In this document: piece by piece, positions 26,255 through 34,826 of the stretch
How positions within the stretch are numbered: position 1 is the stretch's first letter
Layout: each line of letters opens with the position of its first letter
Source: Mesorhizobium sp. WSM4306
GTDB taxonomy: Bacteria > Pseudomonadota > Alphaproteobacteria > Rhizobiales > Rhizobiaceae
Assembly: GCF_007003975.1 (NCBI RefSeq)
Contig: NZ_VFTC01000008.1
Coordinates: forward strand, 1 to 64,000
Reading direction: 5' to 3'
Length of the DNA: 64,000 nt
Made by a program: the position numbers and the translations under genes
The notes under the pieces: generated by a model
What the model saw: the letters and a program-made list of their open reading frames with translations, nothing else
Told to the model about the DNA's origin: nothing
Database searches by the model: none

Positions 26255-26851
26255 TCAGCGCAGCACCATTAGGGTGAGTCCAATAATCGCGACGGCCAAA
26301 AACCCGGCTGCCAGCGCCATCAGGCCGACACGGATTTGTTGTCGGTCTACGGGCTCGGCCGCGTCATGCGGCCGAGACGTCGCCTGCCCTCGTCTTGTTG
26401 CCGTGTCGATGCCGGAGGCGCGGCGTTGCGGCGAAGGTTCAGGGACGAGAAAGGCAAGCCATGGCAAGCTTGGTGATTTTGCGGCAGCGCCATCGTCAGC
26501 CCTTGCCGGCGGCAGAGGAAGACCGCGCTGTGCGTCGTCGTTTGCCGGTGCAGGCGCCGCGGCCCTTGTCGGGGCACCATCTGGCGCCTCGGCGCCCGGT
26601 TCGGCAACTGCCAGATAGGCTTGCAGGATTTCAGCCGATCCTGTCTGCTGCGCCTTGGCGGAGGCGGTGGACAATAGCGCCTGCAGCGCTGGCACCGCTG
26701 CCGGCGGCAAAGGCGCGCCGGACGGAGCCGGCGGCTGCGCCAGCGCCTTGATAAGCGCTGCTTTCGCCGGATCGGCCTTCGCCGACGCGGCCGCCGCCAA
26801 TATCATGGCTTCGCGCAGCAGTGTGGTCAGGCGGGCGGATGAAATGTCCAT
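26255..26851 (-). CDS. hypothetical protein with a single C-terminal membrane helix
   Basis: The protein has about 198 residues and is Ala/Pro-rich. The N-terminal third has a helical pattern (LTTLLREAMILAAAASA), the middle is low complexity, and the last 24 residues form a hydrophobic helix (ALAAGFLAVAIIGLTLMVLR). The start is uncertain: the frame is open to 26899, and ATG 26851 is the first that gives a sensible N-terminus. It lies convergent with the LysR gene. Composition alone could produce such a frame, but the C-terminal anchor argues for a real gene. Confidence 0.5.
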   Translation of the reverse strand: MDISSARLTTLLREAMILAAAASAKADPAKAALIKALAQPPAPSGAPLPPAAVPALQALLSTASAKAQQTGSAEILQAYLAVAEPGAEAPDGAPTRAAAPAPANDDAQRGLPLPPARADDGAAAKSPSLPWLAFLVPEPSPQRRASGIDTATRRGQATSRPHDAAEPVDRQQIRVGLMALAAGFLAVAIIGLTLMVLR

Positions 26852-26965
26852 GCCGGTCCATGAGAACGGGTTTGCGGCGCGACAATAGAGCCTCAGCATT
26901 GCGTCAAGCTTGACCTTGGCGGCAATTTATGGCGATGAAATCAGCATGAAGTCAGGCACCACCCC

Positions 26966-27199
26966 ATGATGAACCGCTTCGAAGGCCCTGGCGGCAAGGA
27001 AGCCCGGATCCGCTATCTCGACGGCGACTTCCAGGTCACCAGCCCCGGCGCATTCGTGCGCTGCGCGGTGACCGGCGAGAGCATTCCGCTGGACGAGCTC
27101 AAATATTGGAGCGTCGCCAGGCAGGAGCCCTATGTCAGCGCCGCCGCCTCGCTGCGCCGCGAGATCGAAACGCATCCGGAGATGCGCAGCCGGCGCTGA
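26966..27199 (+). CDS. DUF2093 family protein
   Basis: This 77-residue protein matches the small alphaproteobacterial DUF2093 family, with IRYLDGDFQVTSPGAFVRCAV and IPLDELKYWSVARQEPYVS. One conserved cysteine is present, in VRCAVTGE. The function is unknown. It is convergent with lpxK, 29 bp between ends. Confidence 0.82.
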   Translation: MMNRFEGPGGKEARIRYLDGDFQVTSPGAFVRCAVTGESIPLDELKYWSVARQEPYVSAAASLRREIETHPEMRSRR

Positions 27200-27228
27200 C
27201 GCCAGCCCCCTGCCGGACCGGACCGAAC

Positions 27229-28254
27229 TCAGCCCCGCAGCTTGCGCTGGCGCCACGCGTCCAGCGTCTCGTCGATGATGCGTTCGGGCACGTTGTCGAG
27301 CTCGAACATGGCGTCGATCTCCAGCACGTCGAGTTGGCCAAGGAATTCGGCCGAGGCACCATGGCGCAGCCGGGCGGCGTCCTTGGCGGTGGTGACGAGG
27401 CCCAGTCCCTCGCGGCGCGCGGTCGCCGCCAACTCAGTGAGCTCGTCAGGGGCATAGAAATGATGGTCCGGAAACGACCGGCTCAGCGCTACCTCCGCGC
27501 CTGTGCCGCGTAGCGTGTCGAAGAATTTTTCGGGATGACCGATGCCGGCAAAGGCGAGGAAACGCCGGCCGGCGAAGCGTTGCTTGGCTCCGGGCTCGGC
27601 ATGCGCCTCGAAAATCGGCCGGCCGGCGCGCGCCGCCTGGCGCACGACCTGATCGGCGGCGGTGCCCTCGCCCATCTTCAGCAGCCCGTCGGTGAAGACC
27701 AGCTGATCGACGATGTTGGCGCGCAGCGGCCCACCCGGAATGACGCGGCCATTGCCGATGCCATAGCGGGCGTCGACGACGACCAGCGCATAATCGATAT
27801 GGATGCGCGCGCTCTGAAACCCGTCATCCATGATCAGGAAATCGCAGCCATGGGCTTCCATGAGCAGTTTGGCGCCGGCGGCGCGGTTGGGGCTGACCGC
27901 AACCGGCGCATGCTCGGCCAGAAGCAGAGGTTCGTCGCCGACATGCTTGGCGGCGTCGTGGCCGACATCAACGACATGCGGTTGCGCGAACGAGCCGCCA
28001 TGGCCACGCGACAGGAAGCCGGGATTGAGCTGCATGCGCCTGGCCTGCTTTGCCAGAGCGATGGCGACCGGCGTCTTGCCGCTGCCGCCGACGGTGAAAT
28101 TGCCGATGCAAAGCACGGGTGCGTCGATCTTTTCGCGCGGCGCGCGGCGCATGCGGCGGCCGGCGACCATGCCGTAGAGCGCTGACAGCGGCGACAGCGC
28201 GAAGACCCGCCAGTCCGGCGCTTCCCACCAGAAAGGTGGCGCTTCGGACGCCAC
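27229..28254 (-). CDS. lpxK: tetraacyldisaccharide 4'-kinase
   Basis: The 341-residue inner-membrane enzyme phosphorylates the 4' position of the lipid A disaccharide. The Walker A loop is FTVGGSGKTPVAIALAKQ and the Walker B-like segment is FLIMDDGFQS; the N-terminal LSPLSALYGMVAGRRM helix is the usual membrane anchor. It lies directly after waaA with a 1-bp gap on the same strand, so coordinated lipid A/Kdo assembly is clear. Confidence 0.96.
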   Translation of the reverse strand: MASEAPPFWWEAPDWRVFALSPLSALYGMVAGRRMRRAPREKIDAPVLCIGNFTVGGSGKTPVAIALAKQARRMQLNPGFLSRGHGGSFAQPHVVDVGHDAAKHVGDEPLLLAEHAPVAVSPNRAAGAKLLMEAHGCDFLIMDDGFQSARIHIDYALVVVDARYGIGNGRVIPGGPLRANIVDQLVFTDGLLKMGEGTAADQVVRQAARAGRPIFEAHAEPGAKQRFAGRRFLAFAGIGHPEKFFDTLRGTGAEVALSRSFPDHHFYAPDELTELAATARREGLGLVTTAKDAARLRHGASAEFLGQLDVLEIDAMFELDNVPERIIDETLDAWRQRKLRG

Positions 28255-28255
28255 C

Positions 28256-29572
28256 CTAGCGCCCGTCGGCGCCCTTCAGGCGCGACTTGACGATCAGCGG
28301 CTGGATATAAGGCTCGAGCGACTTCAGCGTGTGCGCCAGCGCACCGCGCATCTGGTCGACGGTGGCGGCACCGGCCGCCATCATCTCATGGCGGGCGACT
28401 TCATTGCTCAGCAGGAAATTGACGGCGCCGGCCAGCATGTCGCGGTCGCGAACCAGCTTGGCGCCGCCGCTGTCGAGCAGACGCTGATAGGCCTCGCGGA
28501 AATTCTGGACGTTGCGGCCGGCAAGCACCGCGGTGTCGAGCATGGCCGGCTCCAGCGGGTTCTGGCCACCTTCCGAAGTCAGCGAGCGGCCGACAAAGGC
28601 GATTTCCGTCAGCCGGAGGTAAAGCCCCATCTCGCCGATCGTATCGCCGAGCAGGATATCGGTGTCGGCGGTGATCCGGTCGCCCTTGCTGCGCCGCGCC
28701 AGCTTCAGGCCCATGCCGGAAATCTGCGCGGCAAGGGCTTCGGCGCGGTCGGGATGGCGCGGAACGACGATCGTCAGCAGGCCATGGTGGCGCTTGTAGA
28801 GCATGGCATGGACCTCGGCGGCGACCACCTCTTCGCCGTCATGGGTCGAGATCGCCGCCCAGGTCGGGCGGCCGGCGGTCTGGCGCTTCAGCGTCGCCAG
28901 AGTCCTTTCGTCGACCGGCGGCGGCAAGGTGTCGACCTTGAGGTTGCCGGACACGGTGACCGGCCGGGCGCCAAGCGCGCGAAACCGTTCGCCGTCAACA
29001 TCAGACTGGGCAACGACATGGGCGAGGTTCTCGAACAGCGCCTCGGCGATGTTGGCGCGCTTCTTCCAGGATTTGAACGAACGGTCGGACAGCCGGCCAT
29101 TGACCAGCACCTGCGGCACGCGACGTGCGCCGAGTTCGAGGATGGTCATCGGCCAGATCTCGGATTCGGCGATTATCGCCAGGTCCGGCCGCCAGTGGTC
29201 GAGGAAGCGGCTGACCGCCGGCTTGAGGTCGAGCGGGACGTATTGGTGGATGATGCGGTCGCCGAGCCGCTCGTCGGCGACCTGCGCCGAGGTCACCGTG
29301 CCCGTCGTCAGCACGATGTTGACGCCGTAGTCGAGGATGCTTTGCACCAGGGGCACCACGGCAATGGTCTCGCCGACGCTTGCGGCATGGATCCAGATCA
29401 CCGGGCCATCAGGACGCGGCCGCCCGGCGACGCCGTAGCGCTCGCGACTGCGACTACGATCTTCCTTGCCCTGCGACGTGCGCCAGGCGACGTAAGGCCC
29501 GATCAGCGGATAGGCGGCCGCACCGGCGAAGCGGTACGCCGTCAGGAAGGCGCGCGCCCAGCGCTCACTCAT
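28256..29572 (-). CDS. waaA: 3-deoxy-D-manno-octulosonic acid (Kdo) transferase
   Basis: The 438-residue GT30 glycosyltransferase adds Kdo to the lipid A precursor. It has an N-terminal membrane segment (FLTAYRFAGAAAYPLIGPYVAW), the catalytic-glutamate region IWIHAASVGE, SEIWP and the C-terminal nucleotide-sugar region FVGRSLTSEGGQNPLEPAML. ATG 29572 gives the family N-terminus and overlaps the previous stop by 8 bp; the frame is open 87 codons further upstream without similarity. It is co-transcribed with lpxK. Confidence 0.96.
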   Translation of the reverse strand: MSERWARAFLTAYRFAGAAAYPLIGPYVAWRTSQGKEDRSRSRERYGVAGRPRPDGPVIWIHAASVGETIAVVPLVQSILDYGVNIVLTTGTVTSAQVADERLGDRIIHQYVPLDLKPAVSRFLDHWRPDLAIIAESEIWPMTILELGARRVPQVLVNGRLSDRSFKSWKKRANIAEALFENLAHVVAQSDVDGERFRALGARPVTVSGNLKVDTLPPPVDERTLATLKRQTAGRPTWAAISTHDGEEVVAAEVHAMLYKRHHGLLTIVVPRHPDRAEALAAQISGMGLKLARRSKGDRITADTDILLGDTIGEMGLYLRLTEIAFVGRSLTSEGGQNPLEPAMLDTAVLAGRNVQNFREAYQRLLDSGGAKLVRDRDMLAGAVNFLLSNEVARHEMMAAGAATVDQMRGALAHTLKSLEPYIQPLIVKSRLKGADGR

Positions 29573-30359
29573 GCATGCCGTCCACGAGGCGATAGGCCTC
29601 AGCGGTTGCGGCATTGAGCGCAGTCGTGATTTCCTGGCGCTTGCGCTCCATTTCAGACTCATCGGCATCCGCCGCCACGAAGATCGGCGTGCCGATAGTA
29701 ACAGCAGAACGGCCGAATGGCAGGTTGATGGTGGTTTTGTCCCAGCTCTTTTCCAGCACCTTGCGGCGGCTGGTGGCGATAGCGACCGGCAGGAGCGGCC
29801 GACCCGAGAGGCGTGCCAGAAGAACGATACCAAGCCCTGCGTCGCGCGGCGTACCGTGGGGAATGTCTGCGATCATGGCAACGTTCTTGCCGGCGACGAG
29901 CGACTTTTTCAGGGCGATGAGCGCCTTGGCGCCGCCCTTGTCGAGATGCTTCGTGCTTTCACGCCCGCCCGAACCGCGCACGGCTTCGATGCCGAATTTC
30001 TCCAGCATCAGCGCATTGAGTTCTGCATCGGCGCTGCGCGACACCATGGCGACCAGCGGCTTACGCTTGGGATAATAGGCCGGCGTCAGCAGGTGCTGGC
30101 CGTGCCAAAGCGCGATGATACCGGGTTCGAACTCCGAATAGCCACCGGCCGAAAAGCGTGCCGATCCGGTGACCAGCGGGCTGGTTATGCGAACCAGCCG
30201 CACGTACTGGGCGAGTAGACTGGCAATGGCGTTTTTGACGAATCGTGACTGTGCAAGCGGTTCGCGAATTTTGCGCCAGAACGCCTTGGTCGTACGACTG
30301 CGGCCCCTACCCGTGGGCGCGGCTTCATCGGCTGGCCCTTTCGCCAGATCATGATCCAT
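29565..30359 (-). CDS. DUF374 lysophospholipid acyltransferase-like protein
   Basis: The 264-residue protein has the DUF374 pattern: IIALWHGQHLLTPAYYP (histidine of the acyltransferase-like active site), MVSRSADAELNALMLEKFG, AVRGSGGRESTKHL and MIADIPHGTPRDAGLGIV. It is related to lipid A acyltransferases. The conserved place next to waaA and lpxK in rhizobia suggests a role in acylating lipid A, perhaps the very long-chain fatty acid, but this is inference. ATG 30359 begins the domain-matched protein. Confidence 0.85.
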   Translation of the reverse strand: MDHDLAKGPADEAAPTGRGRSRTTKAFWRKIREPLAQSRFVKNAIASLLAQYVRLVRITSPLVTGSARFSAGGYSEFEPGIIALWHGQHLLTPAYYPKRKPLVAMVSRSADAELNALMLEKFGIEAVRGSGGRESTKHLDKGGAKALIALKKSLVAGKNVAMIADIPHGTPRDAGLGIVLLARLSGRPLLPVAIATSRRKVLEKSWDKTTINLPFGRSAVTIGTPIFVAADADESEMERKRQEITTALNAATAEAYRLVDGMHE

Positions 30360-30364
30360 CGAAG

Positions 30365-30610
30365 TCAACCGACGGCCTTGCTTTCGGGGTCGAGCAGCCG
30401 GTGCAGATGAACGACGAAATAGCGCATATGGGCATTGTCCACGCTGGCTTGTGCCTTGGCTTTCCACGCGGTGTGCGCGGTCTGGTAGTCCGGATAGACG
30501 CCGACAATGTCGAGCGCGTCGAGATCGCGGAACTCGGTGCCACCCAGCTTCTTCAGCTCGCCGCCAAACACCAGGTGCAAAAGCTGTTTCTTTCCGTCTT
30601 CCGCGGCCAT
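30365..30610 (-). CDS. DUF4170 family protein
   Basis: The 81-residue alpha/beta protein has the features of DUF4170: HLVFGGELKKLG, DLDALDIVGVYPDYQTAHTAWKAKAQ and AHMRYFVVHLHRLLDPE. It lies 5 bp upstream of the DUF374 acyltransferase-like gene and should share its transcript. The repeated association with lipid A genes hints at a regulatory or accessory role. The function is unknown. Confidence 0.82.
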   Translation of the reverse strand: MAAEDGKKQLLHLVFGGELKKLGGTEFRDLDALDIVGVYPDYQTAHTAWKAKAQASVDNAHMRYFVVHLHRLLDPESKAVG

Positions 30611-30678
30611 TTCGGTCCTTCACATATTGTGAGTTTGTGACAGGTCTAGACCAAAGCTGTCGACTTTGGAACCTTCGA

Positions 30679-31479
30679 TCACGCTTCCGTACCGGCAATG
30701 ACGCCGGCAAGCACGGTCAGCAACTCGCCGCTGCCGGCGACCAGCGCCCCGTGGCGGATGATCTCGCCGGCATAAACCGGCGCGCGGCCATGCCCGTCGA
30801 GCACGGCACCGCCGGCTTCGCGCAGGATGAGATCGGCGGCGGCAATATCCCAATCATGCGCGTTGGGCTTGACGAAGGTGGCGTCGAGCGTGCCGTTGGC
30901 GACCATCGCCAGCCGGTAGGCGAGCGATGGAATATGGGCAGCGCGCTGCACCCGGCGCAGCCATTCGGCCGGCATCCGGTCGATCAGCTGCTTCAGCCCG
31001 CCGATTTCGACCGTCTCGCCCAAGCGACGCACGGCAATGGACCTGCCATTAAGGAATGCGCCCTGTCCGGGAAGCGCCCAATAGGTTTCGTCCTTGGCCG
31101 GGCATTCGAGCACGCCGGTGAGCGTGCGGCCATCCTCGACCACGGCGACGCTGACGCACCAGGAGCGCAGACCTTCGAGGAAGCCGCGGGTGCCGTCGAT
31201 GGGATCGACGACAAAGGTGCGGCGCGCGAGAAGCCGCGCCGGATCGTCGGTGGTTTCCTCCGACAGCCAGCCATAATCCGGCCGCGCTGCAAGCAGGGTC
31301 TCGCGCAGATAGGCGTCGGCCGCATGGTCGGCTTCGCTGACCGGCGAGGTGCCGCCCTTCATCCACACTTGCGGGTTCTTGCCGAAATAGCGCATGGCGA
31401 TCGCACCCGCCTCGCGGGCGGCATCGCGCAAAAGCTCGAGGTCTTCTGCTGCCGATATGACCGGGTCACGCGCCGGCAA
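30679..31479 (-). CDS. cysQ: 3'(2'),5'-bisphosphate nucleotidase / inositol monophosphatase family
   Basis: The 266-residue metal-dependent phosphatase has the IMPase signatures: EETTDDPARL (acidic site), VDPIDGTRGFLEG (metal-binding DPIDGT) and the C-terminal WDIAAADLILREAGG. CysQ removes PAP made during sulfate activation; related members dephosphorylate inositol or histidinol phosphate. In rhizobia this copy is usually called cysQ, on which the symbol rests. Its start overlaps the pmbA stop by 14 bp, so the pair is translationally linked. Confidence 0.88.
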   Translation of the reverse strand: MPARDPVISAAEDLELLRDAAREAGAIAMRYFGKNPQVWMKGGTSPVSEADHAADAYLRETLLAARPDYGWLSEETTDDPARLLARRTFVVDPIDGTRGFLEGLRSWCVSVAVVEDGRTLTGVLECPAKDETYWALPGQGAFLNGRSIAVRRLGETVEIGGLKQLIDRMPAEWLRRVQRAAHIPSLAYRLAMVANGTLDATFVKPNAHDWDIAAADLILREAGGAVLDGHGRAPVYAGEIIRHGALVAGSGELLTVLAGVIAGTEA

Positions 31480-32809
31480 GGGTCATGCCTTCGATCAGCA
31501 GCGTCGGTGCGGCGGTGCCGAAATTGCGGTCGAGGTCGCTCGCCGGCACCATGTTGAGGAACATCGTCTTCAGATTGGAGGCGATGGTCACCTCAGCCAC
31601 CGGATAGGCAAGCTCGCCATTGTCGATCCAGAAGCCGGACGCGCCGCGGCTGTATTCGCCGGTCACCATGTCGACGCCCTGGCCAAACACTTCGGTGACG
31701 TAAAAGCCTGATTTCAGCGACTTGATCAGATCTTCCGGCGTCCTGTCGCCCGGCTCGATGGCGAGATTGGTCGATGACGGCGACACCGACGAGCCGCTGC
31801 GCGCACCGCGTCCGTTGGTGACAACGCCCAGTTCTCGCGCCGCCGAGGTCGACAGGAACCAGTGCTTCAGCATGCCTTTTTCGACCATCAGCAGCTTTTC
31901 GCCTTCGACACCCTCGCCATCGAAGGGACGCGAGGCCTGACCGCGACGCCGGAGCGGCTCGTCGGTGACGGTGATATCCGCCGAGGCAACCTGCTTGCCC
32001 ATCATCTCGCGCAAAAAACTGGTCTTGCGCGCCACCGAGGCGCCGTTGATGGCGCCGGCGAGATGGCCGGCAATACCGCGCGCGACGCGCGGATCGAACA
32101 CCACGTTGACCGGACCGGTCGCGGCCTTGCGGGCGCCGAGCCGGCGCACGGCGCGCTCGCCAGCCTTGCGGCCGATCAGTTCCGGTGCATCAAGATCCGA
32201 AAAATGCTGGTGCGAGGAATATTCGTAATCGCGCTCCATGCCAGTGCCCTCGCCGGCAATCACGCTGGCCGAGCGCGAAAAACGCGAGGCGACATAGTGG
32301 CCGACGAAGCCGTTCGACGTCGCCAGCACCAGCCCGCCCAACCCGGCGCTGGCGCCGCTGCCGGCCGAATTGGTGACGCCTTTGACGGCAAGGGCGGCTT
32401 CTTCGGCAGCCAGGGCCGCCTCCTTCAGCTGATCGGCCGAGACCTCGGTGGCGTCGAACAGATCGAGGTCGCGCACCTTGCCGGCGAGCAAAGCCGGATC
32501 GGCGAGACCCTGATAGGGATCTTCGGGCGAAACTTTCGCCATCGCCACGGCACGCTCGGCCAGTGCCTTGGGGTCCGATGCCGCCGTCGCCGATACGCTC
32601 GCCACCCGGTTGCCGACGAAGACGCGCAGCGAGACATCGTCGCCTTCGGAGGATTCGGTGTTCTCGACCTTGCCCAGCCGCACCGACACGCCGGTCGAGC
32701 GGCCGCGCACGGCAACCGCATCGGCGGCGTCGGCGCCGGCCCGCCTGGCAGCCTCGACCAGAGCCGTGACGCGGTCGGTCAGTTTCGCTGCCTCTGATGT
32801 ATCGGTCAT
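31466..32809 (-). CDS. pmbA: TldD/PmbA family protein, TldE-like subunit
   Basis: The 447-residue protein matches PmbA/TldE: an N-terminal VRLGKVENTESSEGDDVSLRVFVG segment, TSNGFVGHYVASRFS, VVFDPRVARGIAGHLAGAINGASVARKTSF and the C-terminal FWIDNGELAYPVAEVTIASNL. With TldD it forms a heterodimeric metalloprotease that trims modified peptides and CcdA-like antitoxins. TldE itself lacks the metal-binding HEXXXH motif, and none is seen here. No tldD is in the window. ATG 32809 gives nearly the E. coli length; ATG 32815 is also possible. Confidence 0.9.
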   Translation of the reverse strand: MTDTSEAAKLTDRVTALVEAARRAGADAADAVAVRGRSTGVSVRLGKVENTESSEGDDVSLRVFVGNRVASVSATAASDPKALAERAVAMAKVSPEDPYQGLADPALLAGKVRDLDLFDATEVSADQLKEAALAAEEAALAVKGVTNSAGSGASAGLGGLVLATSNGFVGHYVASRFSRSASVIAGEGTGMERDYEYSSHQHFSDLDAPELIGRKAGERAVRRLGARKAATGPVNVVFDPRVARGIAGHLAGAINGASVARKTSFLREMMGKQVASADITVTDEPLRRRGQASRPFDGEGVEGEKLLMVEKGMLKHWFLSTSAARELGVVTNGRGARSGSSVSPSSTNLAIEPGDRTPEDLIKSLKSGFYVTEVFGQGVDMVTGEYSRGASGFWIDNGELAYPVAEVTIASNLKTMFLNMVPASDLDRNFGTAAPTLLIEGMTLAGA

Positions 32810-33010
32810 GCGCATGGTCCTGGCTTCAAGCCGCGCCGGGCGGTCGCGACTGCTGCACCATCTATTGTTCCGCTGCGGCTTGTGCAATGGCGCACCGGCA
32901 ATTGCGCCGCTGCGGCATAGCGCCCGATCGGAGCGCGAAAGCCATCCGCGGCGACCGCCACAGACGCGCGGCTTGACCGGTTTGTGAGATTTAACCAAGG
33001 CCGATTTCTG

Positions 33011-34057
33011 TCAAAGAGCGGCGACCGGCGTCCAGATCACATCGTCGATCCTGGTCGCCCCCGTCGCCAGCATCACCAGCCGGTCGAAGCCAAGCGCCGA
33101 GCCACTGGCTTGCGGCATGATGGCGAGGGCGGCGAGAAAATCCTCGTCCAGCGGATAGCGCTCGCCATAGACGCGCTCTTTCTCGTCCATTTCGGCGGCG
33201 AAGCGCCGGCGCTGCTCGGCCGCGTCGGTCAGTTCGCCGAAAGCGTTGGCGAGTTCGACGCCGCAGCAATAGAGCTCGAAGCGCTCGGCAACGCGCGGGT
33301 CATCGGCGCCCGGTCGAGCAAGGGCCGCTTCGGAGATCGGATAGCCATAGAGAATGGTCGCCCGCTCCTGCCCCAGTACCGGCTCGACCTTTTCGACCAT
33401 CACGCGGCTGAACAGATCGGCCCAATTGTCGTCGTCGGCCGTGCGCATGCCGGCCTTGACCAGAGCCTCATGGAGCGCATCGCGGTCGGTGCTGCCATCC
33501 GTTGCCACCGTGGCGAGAAGATCGATGCCGGCGTAGCGCGTAAAAGCCTCCGCGACGCTGAGCCGTTCCGGGTCGGCAAACGGATCGGCCTCGCGGCCGC
33601 GAAAGCGAAAGATTTTCGCGCCGGCCCGCTCCGCCGCCAGCCTGAGCAGTTCGGCGCAGTCTTCCATCAGACTGTCATAGGTCTCGCCGACCCGGTACCA
33701 TTCGAGCATGGTGAATTCCGGATGGTGCAATGGGCCGCGCTCGCGGTTGCGCCAGACGACACCCAGGCTGAAGATGCGCTTCTCACCGGCGGCAAGCAGC
33801 TTCTTGCAGGCGAATTCCGGCGAGGTGTGGAGATAAAGCGGCCGGCGCGCGCCATCGGCGTCGATCGCCTCGGTGGCGAAGGCCGACAGATGCGCCTCGT
33901 TGCCAGGCGATATTTGCAGGGCGGCCGTCTCGACCTCGATGAAATCGCGGCGGGCAAACCAGTCGCGCATGGCGGCTGCGACGGCGTTGCGCGCCATCAA
34001 CCGCGGCCGGCGGTCGGCGTGAACGTCCGGCGTCCACCAGGGCGAAGCCTCGGTCAT
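33011..34057 (-). CDS. epmA: EF-P lysine lysyltransferase (GenX/PoxA)
   Basis: The 348-residue protein is a class II lysyl-tRNA synthetase catalytic core without an anticodon-binding domain. It attaches beta-lysine to EF-P. Class II motifs are [21 protein letters not shown] (motif 1), [24 protein letters not shown] (motif 2) and [16 protein letters not shown] (motif 3). ATG 34057 is preferred over an ATG five codons upstream because SPWWTP begins the family match. It is divergent from efp, its substrate gene. The companion aminomutase gene epmB is not in the window. Confidence 0.95.
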   Translation of the reverse strand: MTEASPWWTPDVHADRRPRLMARNAVAAAMRDWFARRDFIEVETAALQISPGNEAHLSAFATEAIDADGARRPLYLHTSPEFACKKLLAAGEKRIFSLGVVWRNRERGPLHHPEFTMLEWYRVGETYDSLMEDCAELLRLAAERAGAKIFRFRGREADPFADPERLSVAEAFTRYAGIDLLATVATDGSTDRDALHEALVKAGMRTADDDNWADLFSRVMVEKVEPVLGQERATILYGYPISEAALARPGADDPRVAERFELYCCGVELANAFGELTDAAEQRRRFAAEMDEKERVYGERYPLDEDFLAALAIMPQASGSALGFDRLVMLATGATRIDDVIWTPVAAL

Positions 34058-34186
34058 GGCTTTGCCAGGCAACGGAATTGCCGACAGGGCTGGCGGTTCG
34101 CGCCAAGATGCGCTACGGCGACGGCTCTCGCAGCCGATTTGCGCCGAACAATCGTTTCAGGCCAACGAAGTCTAGGATTGAAAACC

Positions 34187-34756
34187 GTGGTGAAGGTCAT
34201 CGCCAGTTCCCTGCGTAAAGGCAACGTCGTCGACAAGGACGGCAAGCTTTACGTGATCCTCTTTGCCGAAAACATCCACCCTGGCAAGGGCACGCCGGTC
34301 ACCCAGCTCGACATGCGCCGCATCTCCGACGGGGTGAAGGTTTCGGAGCGCTACCGCACCACCGAACAGGTCGAGCGCGCCTATGTCGAGGACCGCGAGC
34401 ACACCTTCCTCTACGCCGACGGCGAAGGCTATCACTTCATGAACCCGGAGAGCTACGACCAGGTCGCAGTGTCGGAAAGCGTGGTTGGCGATATGGCGCC
34501 TTACCTGCTCGAAGGCATGGCGGTGCAGATTTCGCAGTTCAACGGCATAGCGATTGCCCTGGTGCTGCCGCAGCGCGCCACGTTCGAGGTGGTCGAGACC
34601 GAGCCGACGACCAAGGGACAGACGGCATCGTCGTCCTACAAACCGGCCGTGCTATCCAACGGCGTGCGTACGGCAGTTCCCCCGCACATCGCCCCCGGCA
34701 CCCGCGTCGTGGTGATGACGGCCGACGGCTCCTATGTGGAGCGGGCGAAGGACTGA
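34187..34756 (+). CDS. efp: elongation factor P
   Basis: The 189-residue three-domain (KOW, OB, OB) protein relieves ribosome stalling at proline runs. The KOW-domain loop HPGKGTPV carries the lysine that EpmA modifies, and the last domain contains [19 protein letters not shown]. The frame starts with two successive GTG codons (34187 and 34190); the longer frame upstream lacks similarity and covers the epmA gene antisense. It is divergent from epmA with about 130 bp between, which is unusually tight linkage of modifier and substrate. Confidence 0.96.
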   Translation: MVKVIASSLRKGNVVDKDGKLYVILFAENIHPGKGTPVTQLDMRRISDGVKVSERYRTTEQVERAYVEDREHTFLYADGEGYHFMNPESYDQVAVSESVVGDMAPYLLEGMAVQISQFNGIAIALVLPQRATFEVVETEPTTKGQTASSSYKPAVLSNGVRTAVPPHIAPGTRVVVMTADGSYVERAKD

Positions 34757-34826
34757 GGCGCGAGCCCTCAATCCTGGTTAGTCCCTTGCATTGCCTTCTG
34801 CGGCCGCTCAATCGATAGTCTTGCCG

